A stretch of 8,153 nt of DNA, taken from WHSM01 sp050701635. GTDB taxonomy: Bacteria; Actinomycetota; Actinomycetes; Mycobacteriales; Micromonosporaceae. Positions 1 to 6,146 of this stretch are shown here, in pieces. Positions within the stretch are counted from its first letter, which is position 1. Each line of letters begins with the position of its first letter. Position numbers and translations under genes: made by a program. Below the pieces are notes generated by a model. It did no database searches, had not been told where the DNA came from, and saw nothing but the letters and a program-made list of their open reading frames with translations. The stretch covers positions 1-8,153 of the forward strand of contig JBOGDF010000257.1 in NCBI GenBank assembly GCA_050701635.1. Reading direction: 5' to 3'.

Positions 1-1108
1 CCCGTACGCCGCCGACCGTGGCCGCGAACACGTCCCGATCGTGCAGCCGCACCTTGGCCCGGCGCTCCAGCACCGCGAGCACCATCGCCAGCCGCGCCCC
101 GTCCAGGCCGCTGACCGTACGGCGCACCGGGCCCTGGGTGGAAGCCACCAGCGCCTGCACCTCGGCCAGCAGCGGACGCCGGCCTTCCAGCGTGACGGTC
201 ACGCACGTCCCCGGTACGGCCTCGGAGTGCCGGTTGAGGAACAGCCCGGACGGGTCGGCGAGGCCGCGGATCCCGGAGTCGTGCATCTCGAAGCAGCCGA
301 CCTCGTCGGCGGCGCCGAACCGGTTCTTGATCGCCCGTACGATGCGCAGCGTCGAATGCCGGTCGCCCTCGAACTGCAGCACCACGTCGACCAGGTGCTC
401 CAGGGTGCGCGGGCCCGCGATCGCGCCGTCCTTGGTGACATGGCCGACCAGTACGGTCGCGATGCCCCGCTCCTTCGCCACCGTCACCAGCGCCGCGGTG
501 ACCGCCCGTACGTGGGTGACGCCGCCGGGGGCGCTCTCCACGTGGGGCGAGGAGATGGTCTGCACCGAGTCGAGCACCAGCAGGCCGGGCTTCACCGCAT
601 CCAGGTGCCCGAGCACCGCGGACAGGTCGGTCTCCGCGGCCAGGTAGAGCCGGTCGTGCAGGGCACCGATCCGCTCGGCACGCATCCGCACCTGGGAGGT
701 CGACTCCTCGCCGCTGACCACCAGGGCGAGCGAGTCGGTGTGCCGCGCGGCCCACTGGTGCGCCACGTCCAGCAGCAGGGTCGACTTGCCGACCCCCGGC
801 TCGCCGGCCAGCAGCGCCACGCCGCCGGGGACGAGGCCGCCGCCGAGCACCCGGTCCAGCTCGGGCACCCCGGTGGGGCGGTGCCGGGCGGGGGTGGCGC
901 TGACCGTACCGATCGACTGGGCGGGTTGGCTCGGGGCGGTGGCGTTGACCTCCCGCAGCGTCGGTGCGGGCGCGGCGGCGGACGCCTCGGCGATCGAGCC
1001 CCAGGCACCGCAGTCCGGGCAGCGGCCCAGCCACTTCGGCACCGCATAACCACATTCATCACAGTGGTACGCCGGCCGCACTGTCCGGTTAGCTCGTCGA
1101 CTGCTCAC
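1..1108 (-). CDS. radA: DNA repair protein RadA (RadA/Sms), 3' end outside window
   Basis: RadA is a RecA-like ATPase that helps process recombination intermediates and branch migration during DNA repair. The first 369 codons are present; the gene runs off the left edge. Seen in the translation: an N-terminal four-cysteine zinc finger (HCDECGY at about residues 15-21 and RCPDCG at about 29-34), a Walker A motif GEPGVGKST at residues 102-110, and the RadA signature KNRFG at 261-265 followed by the start of the Lon-like C-terminal domain (DVFAATVGGV). The GTG start at 1108 directly precedes the zinc finger, with an AGGG about 9 bases upstream; there is no better start further out. It lies 30 bases downstream of the lipoprotein gene in the same direction, so the two are probably co-transcribed, as lpqE and radA are arranged in M. 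tuberculosis. Family assignment is very secure. Confidence 0.96.
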   Translation of the reverse strand, partial: MSSRRANRTVRPAYHCDECGYAVPKWLGRCPDCGAWGSIAEASAAAPAPTLREVNATAPSQPAQSIGTVSATPARHRPTGVPELDRVLGGGLVPGGVALLAGEPGVGKSTLLLDVAHQWAARHTDSLALVVSGEESTSQVRMRAERIGALHDRLYLAAETDLSAVLGHLDAVKPGLLVLDSVQTISSPHVESAPGGVTHVRAVTAALVTVAKERGIATVLVGHVTKDGAIAGPRTLEHLVDVVLQFEGDRHSTLRIVRAIKNRFGAADEVGCFEMHDSGIRGLADPSGLFLNRHSEAVPGTCVTVTLEGRRPLLAEVQALVASTQGPVRRTVSGLDGARLAMVLAVLERRAKVRLHDRDVFAATVGGVR

Positions 1109-1138
1109 GCGACGAACCCTAGGCCGCCACTACGACAG

Positions 1139-1858
1139 TTACTCGTGTTTCGGGCCCCCGCCGACCACGTGCGGCTCTTCGGGGTGCATGTTGACGGGGC
1201 TGTGCTCGGCGCCGTCGTGCGGCATCCCGAACGGTACGTCGAGCGTCACCTCACCGGCTTCGGCGAACCGGAACGTGATCGGCACCGTGCCGCCGGGCGC
1301 GATCTCCTCGTGCAGCCCGCTCAGCTCCAGGTGGTACGGCTGGTCGGCCTGCAGCAGCGCGCAGCTGCCCGGCGCCAGCGCGATCGTGAACTCCGCGCTG
1401 CCCGCACCAGGCTTCTCGGCAGGGGCCGCCGGCGTCGGCGAGGGCGAACCCGTCGGGGACCCTGTCGCGGTCGGAGACGGGGCGGCCTTGGTGGGCACGC
1501 TCACCGCCGCCTCGGGACAGATCTCGGAGGTCTCCGCAGCCGCACCGACCAGCACCACGCTGTCGGCGACCTCGGAGCTCACGCTGACCAGGCTGTCCGG
1601 CGTGTCCCCGGTGTTGAAGATCCGTACGTCGAGCGGCGCGTTGCCGCCCTTCGGGTAGCTGCGGTGCTCCCGGTCGGCGTACGCGATCTGGGCATTGCGC
1701 AGCGCGAGGCCGTCCAGGTCGGCGTGGGCGCCCGGCACCGACGGCTCTTTCGCCGCTGTCTGGGCGTTCTGTCCGGCGCTGCATCCAGCGAGCGCCACGA
1801 CGGCTCCGGCCAGGATCAGGGCACTGGCACGGCGTACCCCAGAAGTGGTCAGGCGCAC
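1139..1858 (-). CDS. lpqE: LpqE-like lipoprotein, possible PCu(A)C-related copper-binding fold
   Basis: Predicted exported lipoprotein of 239 residues. From the GTG start the N-terminus is a lipoprotein signal: basic residues (R2, R9, R10), a hydrophobic core, and lipobox LAGC with Cys26 as the lipidated residue. The mature part has a beta-rich domain (APLDVRIFNTGDTPDSLVSV), a Pro/Ser/Thr-rich linker near residues 125-150, and a second beta-rich segment (GTVPITFRFAEAGEVTLDVPF) resembling the end of PCu(A)C copper-chaperone domains. The last 28 residues are rich in His and Met. The upstream ATG at 1885 would put nine polar residues before the signal and has no better ribosome site, so I prefer GTG at 1858. 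The name rests on position next to radA and general architecture; a role in metal handling is inference. A possible -10 box (TAGATA, minus strand, 1909-1904) lies about 45 bases upstream. Confidence 0.8.
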   Translation of the reverse strand: MRLTTSGVRRASALILAGAVVALAGCSAGQNAQTAAKEPSVPGAHADLDGLALRNAQIAYADREHRSYPKGGNAPLDVRIFNTGDTPDSLVSVSSEVADSVVLVGAAAETSEICPEAAVSVPTKAAPSPTATGSPTGSPSPTPAAPAEKPGAGSAEFTIALAPGSCALLQADQPYHLELSGLHEEIAPGGTVPITFRFAEAGEVTLDVPFGMPHDGAEHSPVNMHPEEPHVVGGGPKHE

Positions 1859-1862
1859 GATG

Positions 1863-1869
1863 TCCTCCC
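1863..1869 (-). promoter_or_regulatory. Ribosome binding site that fixes the lpqE-like start
   Basis: GGGAGGA on the minus strand ends four bases before the GTG at 1858. It lies inside the longer reading frame that begins at 1885, so it supports the shorter protein that starts right at its signal peptide. Confidence 0.75.
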
Positions 1870-1921
1870 GAGACGGTGGGGTCACACAGACCGCCGTACA
1901 GAGTATCTAGTGGCTGGCAGC

Positions 1922-2728
1922 TCACAGCGGGCTGGTCAGCAGCAACGCCACGTCGACCAGCGCGACGGCGAGTACGACGCGGAACAGCAGCCGCTCTCCG
2001 TACCGCCGGCGGGCCAGTACGGCGCCGACCAGCGCGACCGCCGAGCCGGCCACCACCAGCCACCCGCCCCAGCCGACCGGCCGCCCCGGGCCGAACACCA
2101 GGACGGCCCCGGTGGCGAGCAGCAGAGCCACGGCGATCACGCGGCTCGCGGCGGCACCCACCAGGTGCGGCAGGCCGCGTACCCCCGTGGAAAGGTCTTC
2201 CGCCAGATCGGACAGTACGTTGGCGAAGTGGGCGCCCGCCCCGAGCAGGGCCCCGCCGGTGAGCAGCCACCACGGGGGAGTGCCGCCGCCGGCCGTGACC
2301 ACGAAGCCGGGCAGCAGCCCGAAGCCGACCAGGTACGCCAGCACCGAGGCCATGGTGGCCTTCAGCGGCCAGTTGTAGAGCCAGCCGGCGGCCACCGCGA
2401 CCAGGTGCAGCAGGCCGGGCAGCAGCCCCAGCCACAGCGACAGCCCGACCGTCAGCCCGGCCGCGACCAGCGCCGAGACCGCCACCGCGCGCACCGGCAC
2501 CGCGCCGCTCGCCACCGGCTTGTCGGTACGCCCCGCCGCCGTGTCCCGTGGCGCGTCGAACCAGTCGTTGCTCCAGCCGATCGACAGCTGCCCGGCGAGC
2601 ACCGCGGCGGCCACCAGCGCGACCCGGGACGGCGGCAGCCCGGCCGCCACGCCGAGCAACCCGGCCCCGAGCGCGATCACCGCACACGGGCCCGGGTGGC
2701 AGGCCAGGAACCAGCCGCTGAGCCGCAT
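1922..2728 (-). CDS. UbiA-family membrane prenyltransferase
   Basis: UbiA proteins are integral membrane enzymes that transfer a prenyl chain from a prenyl diphosphate to an aromatic ring, using Mg2+ held by two Asp-rich motifs. Both are present: NDWFDAPRD at residues 54-62, continuing into GRTDKPVASG (66-75), and a second DLAED at 174-178 preceded by Asn170. The 268-residue protein is mostly hydrophobic, with about eight or nine likely membrane spans, normal for the family. The ATG at 2728 gives MRLSGWFLACHPG, a typical UbiA beginning; the longer frame to 2899 adds only Arg/Gly-rich sequence that is the shadow of the divergent gene. The ribosome site is weak. It is divergent from the methyltransferase gene with only 26 bases between the starts. 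The acceptor is likely the product of the neighbouring type III PKS (inference); menaquinone-type or other quinone synthesis is the alternative. Its stop is 63 bases upstream of the lpqE-like start, so read-through is possible. Confidence 0.9.
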   Translation of the reverse strand: MRLSGWFLACHPGPCAVIALGAGLLGVAAGLPPSRVALVAAAVLAGQLSIGWSNDWFDAPRDTAAGRTDKPVASGAVPVRAVAVSALVAAGLTVGLSLWLGLLPGLLHLVAVAAGWLYNWPLKATMASVLAYLVGFGLLPGFVVTAGGGTPPWWLLTGGALLGAGAHFANVLSDLAEDLSTGVRGLPHLVGAAASRVIAVALLLATGAVLVFGPGRPVGWGGWLVVAGSAVALVGAVLARRRYGERLLFRVVLAVALVDVALLLTSPL

Positions 2729-2754
2729 ACCGCGAACTGTGCCAGGCTCATACC

Positions 2755-3486
2755 ATGTCCGCTGCACACGCCCCCCGCCGCCTGAGGCCCCGCAACGACC
2801 TCGGGTTGTACGACGACCTGGCCGCCGAGTGGTGGCGGCCCAGCGGCGCGTTCGCGATGCTGCACTGGCTGGCCGCCGCCCGGGCCGCGCTGATCCCACC
2901 CGCCGAGCGCGAGGGCGCCGTGCTGGTCGACCTCGGCTGCGGCGGCGGTCTGCTGGCGGCGCCGGTCGCCGGCAAGGGCTACCGGCACATCGGCGTGGAC
3001 CTGGTACGCAGCGCGCTGCTCACCGCCGCCGAGCACGACGTGATCCCGATCCAGTCGGACGTGAACGCGGTGCCGCTCGCCGACGGCTGCGCGGACGTGG
3101 TGTCGGCGGGGGAGCTGCTGGAACACGTACCGGATCCGGCGCGGGTGCTGGCGGAGGCGTGCCGGCTGCTGCGACCCGGCGGGCTGCTGGTGCTGGACAC
3201 CATCGCGCGTACGCCGCTGGCCCGCTTCGTCGCGGTGACGGTCGCGGAGCGGGTGCCCGGCGGCGCGCCGAAGGGGATCCACGATCCGAAGCTGTTCGTA
3301 CCGCCGTCGCTGGTGGTCGAGGAGTGCGCCCGGCACGGGGTCGCCATGTCGGTACGCGGGATCCGGCCGCAGGCCCGCGGATTCGCCCGCTGGCTGGTAC
3401 GCCGCGACGGCGCCGTACCGATGGTGCCGACCTTCTCCACCGCGATCCTCTACCAGGGCTCCGGCCGCAAGCAGGCCTCGTCGTGA
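2755..3486 (+). CDS. UbiG-like SAM-dependent O-methyltransferase
   Basis: Class I SAM methyltransferase of 243 residues, closest in layout to UbiG, which O-methylates catechol-type quinone precursors. Evidence: the N-terminal UbiG-like segment YDDLAAEWWRPSGAFAMLH (19-37), SAM motif I VDLGCGGGLL (58-67), the acidic residue after strand 2 (GVDL, Asp82), ELLEHVPDP (120-128), the post-motif LLRPGGLLVLDTIARTP (138-154), and KGIHDPKLFVPPS (173-185), matching the UbiG stretch around KGTHDWKKF. The ATG at 2755 is the first start in frame after the divergent ubiA start. The final TGA shares bases with the GTG of the PKS (GTGA overlap), so the two are translationally coupled and very likely work on one pathway. 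The substrate is probably a hydroxylated ring made by the PKS (inference). C- or N-methylation cannot be excluded from sequence alone. Confidence 0.88.
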   Translation: MSAAHAPRRLRPRNDLGLYDDLAAEWWRPSGAFAMLHWLAAARAALIPPAEREGAVLVDLGCGGGLLAAPVAGKGYRHIGVDLVRSALLTAAEHDVIPIQSDVNAVPLADGCADVVSAGELLEHVPDPARVLAEACRLLRPGGLLVLDTIARTPLARFVAVTVAERVPGGAPKGIHDPKLFVPPSLVVEECARHGVAMSVRGIRPQARGFARWLVRRDGAVPMVPTFSTAILYQGSGRKQASS

Positions 3487-4541
3487 CGCGATCGCAGGCG
3501 GGCATCGCGGGGTTCGGCGTACGGTTCCCGCCCACGATGCGGCAGCAGGAGCTGTGGGACGGCTTCTTCGCCGACCACTTCGGCGGCTCCCGGCGGGCCC
3601 GGGCGCTGTTCCTGCGGGCCGGCGCGCGTACCCGCCACGGGGTCGCCAACCCGCTGGTCGAGGACGTCACCGGCTGGTCCACCGGCCGCCGGATGCGCCG
3701 GTACGCCGCCGAGGCGCTGCCGCTCGGCAAGGACGCCGTGGCGGCCGCGCTGGACGACGCCGGGACGTCCGCCGACGACATCGGACTGCTCGCGGTCTGC
3801 TCCTGCACCGGGTACGCCACACCGGGGCTGGACGTGCTGCTGGCGCGCGACCTGGGGATGCCGGCCGACGTACGGCGGCTGTCCATCGGGCACATGGGCT
3901 GCTACGCCGCGCTGCCTGGGCTGGGCGCGGTGAGCGACTACGTCACCGGGCACGGGCGGCCCGCCGTACTGCTCTGTGTCGAGCTGACCAGCCTGCACAT
4001 CCAGCCGCGTACCGACGATCTGGACCAGGTGGTGTCGCACGCACTGTTCAGCGACGCCGCCGCCGCGGTGGTGGTGACCCCCGGCACCGGCCTGCGGATC
4101 GTCGACGTTGCCAGCCGTACGGACTTCGCCACCGCGGACCACATGAGCTGGGAGGTCACCGACCTGGGGTTCCGGATGGGGCTCTCGCCGCGGGTGCCGG
4201 ACGTACTGGGGACACAGGTGGGCGGCGCGGTGGCCGACCTGCTACGCCGGCACGGCCTGACCGTGGCCGACGTGGCCGGCTGGGCGGTGCACCCCGGCGG
4301 GCCGCGGATCCTGGACGTCACCGGGCAGGCGCTGGGGCTGCCGGCGGACGCGCTGCGGCCCTCCCGCGAGGTGCTGTCCGAGCACGGCAACTGTTCGTCC
4401 GCCACGGTGCTGGTGGTGCTGCGCGAGGTGGCTCGCCGTACGGCCGGCGGCTCCTACGTGGTGGCGATGGCCTTCGGCCCCGGTCTGACGTTGTACGCCG
4501 CGCTGCTGCGTACCCCGGAAAGCCTTGAGGGTTTCAGGTGA
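3483..4541 (+). CDS. Type III polyketide synthase (chalcone/stilbene synthase family)
   Basis: Homodimeric condensing enzyme that extends a CoA starter with malonyl-CoA and cyclises it to a phenolic ring or pyrone. The protein has 352 residues, the family norm. The catalytic triad is intact: Cys140 in HMGCYAALPG, His270 in WAVHPGGPRIL, Asn303 in SEHGNCSSA. Also seen are VCSCTGYATPGLD (105-117), QPRTDDLDQVVSHALFSDAAA (near 174-194) and the C-terminal FGPGLT loop (331-336). The GTG at 3483 overlaps the methyltransferase stop and starts immediately before the first strand (GIAGFGVRFPP); the same frame continues far upstream to 2520 but that part is out-of-frame shadow. The starter unit and ring type cannot be told from sequence; alkylresorcinol, alkylresorcylic acid or alkylpyrone products are all possible. 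It is less like the tetrahydroxynaphthalene synthase RppA, whose Cys region reads QLGCAAGG. Its end overlaps the convergent downstream gene by 8 bases. Confidence 0.95.
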   Translation: MTRSQAGIAGFGVRFPPTMRQQELWDGFFADHFGGSRRARALFLRAGARTRHGVANPLVEDVTGWSTGRRMRRYAAEALPLGKDAVAAALDDAGTSADDIGLLAVCSCTGYATPGLDVLLARDLGMPADVRRLSIGHMGCYAALPGLGAVSDYVTGHGRPAVLLCVELTSLHIQPRTDDLDQVVSHALFSDAAAAVVVTPGTGLRIVDVASRTDFATADHMSWEVTDLGFRMGLSPRVPDVLGTQVGGAVADLLRRHGLTVADVAGWAVHPGGPRILDVTGQALGLPADALRPSREVLSEHGNCSSATVLVVLREVARRTAGGSYVVAMAFGPGLTLYAALLRTPESLEGFR

Positions 4542-5268
4542 GCCGGCGGGCGCCGGCGGCGAACTCCTCGACGGACTGTACGTCGGTCAGCACCTGCGTC
4601 GTGCCGTCGGAGCCGACCAGCACCACGATCGCGGTCCCGGTACGCGGCTCGTGCTTCGGCGCCACCGCGGCGGCCAGCCGGCCGGTGGGGTCGGCGAGAC
4701 TGCGTACCGCATCGGGGTCGTCGCCCTCCACCAGCGCCGGCAGTACGGGTGCCCGCGGCTGACCGACCACCGCCAGGGTGAGCCGCTCCTGGCCGGCGAC
4801 CACGGCGGTCTCGGCGATCAGGTTGGTGCAGGTGCACCGCCCGATCGCGAGGATCACCATCGGACGCAGCTCGCGCAGCCGTACCGGGGTGCTGTCGGCG
4901 TTGGTCAGGGTCAGGTCGGGAAGCTGCTGCCGTACGGTCGGCCGCGCGTCGCCGCTGGCCCGATCCTCCGTCTGGTACGGCCAGAACCCGCCGAACAGGC
5001 TGGTCAGGGCCACGATCATGGCGAGCGCCACGATCGCCAGCGGCCCCATCACTCCGGGGCCGCCGGCGGCGTCGACGATCCCGAACCGCCGGCTCCACCG
5101 CTGCCGCCGCCGCTCGCTGCGCAGCTCGTGGCGGATCTGCTCGGCTTCGGCGCTCAGCTCTGACACGTCGTCGGGGATGATGACGGTGCCCCACGGGGTC
5201 GGCACCGGCTCGGGCTCGCTCGCCACCCCGTCGGGGCGACGGTCGTCATCTGCGCTGCGAGCACCCAC
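4534..5268 (-). CDS. Membrane-anchored thioredoxin-like protein with a CxC motif
   Basis: Protein of 244 residues, not a named family I recognise. Visible parts: a cytoplasmic charged N-terminus (1-60) with a helical Arg/Glu-rich stretch (ELSAEAEQIRHELRSERRR), one membrane segment at about 74-96 (MGPLAIVALAMIVALTSLFG), then an outer domain that reads like a redoxin/TlpA fold: LPDLTLTNADSTPVRLREL (116-134), a strand MVILAIGRCTCTNLIAE (137-153) where the redox motif should be, and a C-terminal GTAIVVLVGSDGTTQVL strand pair (211-227). The only two cysteines in the protein are Cys145 and Cys147, spaced CxC rather than the usual CxxC. The GTG start is fixed by TAGGAGG five bases upstream. It may be a thiol-disulfide or metal-handling protein on the outer face of the membrane; this is inference from fold-like features only. 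It is divergent from carD and convergent with the PKS. Confidence 0.8.
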   Translation of the reverse strand: MGARSADDDRRPDGVASEPEPVPTPWGTVIIPDDVSELSAEAEQIRHELRSERRRQRWSRRFGIVDAAGGPGVMGPLAIVALAMIVALTSLFGGFWPYQTEDRASGDARPTVRQQLPDLTLTNADSTPVRLRELRPMVILAIGRCTCTNLIAETAVVAGQERLTLAVVGQPRAPVLPALVEGDDPDAVRSLADPTGRLAAAVAPKHEPRTGTAIVVLVGSDGTTQVLTDVQSVEEFAAGARRLT

Positions 5269-5273
5269 GGGAA

Positions 5274-5280
5274 CCTCCTA
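5274..5280 (-). promoter_or_regulatory. Ribosome binding site of the CxC membrane protein gene
   Basis: TAGGAGG on the minus strand, five bases before the GTG at 5268, is a near-perfect Shine-Dalgarno sequence and makes this start firm. Just upstream lies the 8-base palindrome TACTAGTA (5286-5293), which could be part of a -10 region, but no matching -35 box is clear. Confidence 0.75.
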
Positions 5281-5517
5281 GGCACTACTAGTACTTTCCC
5301 GCAGCGCCCGGGCTGACACCAGCCCACGGCGGAGACTTTCAAATGTCCGAAGGTACGTAAGCGTCCGCCAGCGAAGCGTTACCATAGGAATACAGTCCGT
5401 TGGCACGGCCCGCGGGATCAGATGGGCCCCAGGTTTGTCAAGCCACCACGACCGCCTCACATGGCCCCTGACCTGCGGTTTTGCGTTTCCACGGCCTCGT
5501 CGGCCGGATGCTGTGCG

Positions 5518-5526
5518 TGTTAAACT
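5518..5526 (+). promoter_or_regulatory. Candidate extended -10 promoter of carD
   Basis: TGT followed by TAAACT (5521-5526) has the form TGn plus a -10 hexamer, in a locally AT-richer stretch of an otherwise GC-rich spacer. It would place the RNA start near 5533 and give a leader of about 20 bases holding GAAAGGGG (5536-5543), ten bases before the carD ATG. No good -35 hexamer is seen at the normal distance, as expected for an extended -10 promoter. The rest of the 285-base divergent spacer (5269-5553) holds a small 6-base-stem hairpin at 5311-5326 and a second weak -10-like TACCAT at 5380-5385, but no gene. Confidence 0.45.
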
Positions 5527-5553
5527 GGGCACAGCGAAAGGGGTTTCGAACCT

Positions 5554-6039
5554 ATGGGTTTCAGTGTCGGCGAGACCGTTGTCTACCCCCACCACGGGGC
5601 CGCACTTATCGAGGCTATCGAAACCCGCACTATCAAGGGCGAGGAGAAACAGTACCTCGTCCTCAAGGTTGCCCAGGGCGATCTGACAGTGCGGGTGCCT
5701 GCTGAAAACGCCGAGATCGTCGGTGTTCGAGAAGTGGTCGGCGAAGAGGGCCTCAACGAGGTCTTTGACGTACTCCGTGCGCCCCACACCGAAGAGCCCA
5801 CCAACTGGTCTCGGCGGTACAAGGCCAACCTGGAGAAGCTGGCTTCCGGCAACCCGCTGAAGGTCGCTGAAGTGGTACGCGACCTGTGGCGGCGTGAGCG
5901 GGAGCGCGGCCTGTCCGCGGGCGAGAAGCGCATGCTCGCCAAGGCCCGCGACATCCTGGTCGGCGAGGTGGCGCTCGCGGAGAAGAGCACCAAGGACGAG
6001 GCGGAGTGCCTACTAGACAAAGTCCTAGGCGAAGCGTAG
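5554..6039 (+). CDS. carD: CarD/CdnL-type RNA polymerase-binding transcription regulator
   Basis: CarD binds the RNA polymerase beta subunit and upstream promoter DNA and stabilises the open complex, especially at rRNA and other housekeeping promoters; it is essential in mycobacteria. The 161-residue protein is nearly the length of the M. tuberculosis protein and has the same layout: an N-terminal Tudor-like RNA polymerase-interaction domain beginning MGFSVGETVVYPHHGAA, with YLVLKVAQGDLTVRVP (about 36-51), then a helical DNA-binding domain containing NWSRRYKANLEKL (87-99), VVRDLWRRERERGLS (109-123), GEKRMLAKARDILVGE (125-140) and a C-terminal helix. The conserved Trp88 that contacts the upstream edge of the bubble is present. 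The first half uses more T-ending codons than its neighbours (for example ACC GTT, GAG GCT, AAG GTT). It is the first gene of a plus-strand run with ispF and the PPOX gene. Confidence 0.97.
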   Translation: MGFSVGETVVYPHHGAALIEAIETRTIKGEEKQYLVLKVAQGDLTVRVPAENAEIVGVREVVGEEGLNEVFDVLRAPHTEEPTNWSRRYKANLEKLASGNPLKVAEVVRDLWRRERERGLSAGEKRMLAKARDILVGEVALAEKSTKDEAECLLDKVLGEA

Positions 6040-6146
6040 TTCGGCGGCACCAGCGCACCGCTGGTGGCGTTCTCGGTCGCTTGCGTACCTAGTTCGTACG
6101 CGGCGCTCCCTGCGGCCTTGCCAGCGGCACGCTGGAGCCGCCGAAC
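6039..6146 (+). repeat. Long imperfect inverted repeat between carD and ispF
   Basis: GTTCGGCGGC at 6039-6048, starting on the last base of the carD stop codon, is exactly inverted at 6137-6146. Moving inward, CCAGCG (6050-6055) pairs with CGCTGG (6130-6135) and CCGCTGG (6058-6064) pairs with CCAGCGG (6121-6127), giving 23 paired bases with two small mismatched gaps. Each arm is itself a palindrome of the form CCAGCG-N3-CGCTGG, and the centre holds a further stem GCGTAC (6083-6088) with GTACGC (6096-6101). No T-tract follows and I see no target-site duplication. It may act as a carD terminator or attenuator, or be a remnant of a small palindromic element. The rest of the spacer to 6219 holds only the ispF ribosome site (GGTAAGG). 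Confidence 0.7.

Noticed and set aside
1251..2687. Minus-strand frame of 478 codons over the lipoprotein and ubiA genes.
   Set aside because: It is an Arg/Gly-rich out-of-frame shadow, while the ubiA frame in the same DNA carries both Asp-rich motifs.
41..2785. Very long plus-strand open frame (914 codons) across the radA, lipoprotein and ubiA region.
   Set aside because: It is Arg/Gly/Pro/His-rich low-complexity translation with no domain, lying antisense to three genes with clear motifs. Long spurious frames are expected in high-GC DNA.
2520..3482. Upstream extension of the PKS frame to 2520.
   Set aside because: It covers the divergent ubiA 5' end and the whole methyltransferase gene in another frame. 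The family length of about 350 residues and the GTGA overlap support the GTG at 3483.
3554..4528. Plus-strand frame of 324 codons inside the PKS.
   Set aside because: Arg/Gly/Ala-rich +1 shadow; the true frame has the Cys-His-Asn triad.
5311..5326. Small hairpin GGGCTG-ACAC-CAGCCC in the carD upstream spacer.
   Set aside because: A six-base GC stem is common by chance in this composition, there is no T-run, and no gene end lies near it.
5338..5343. TTGAAA on the minus strand as a -35 box for the CxC membrane protein gene.
   Set aside because: The hexamer at the matching -10 distance reads GTGTCA, which is a poor fit.
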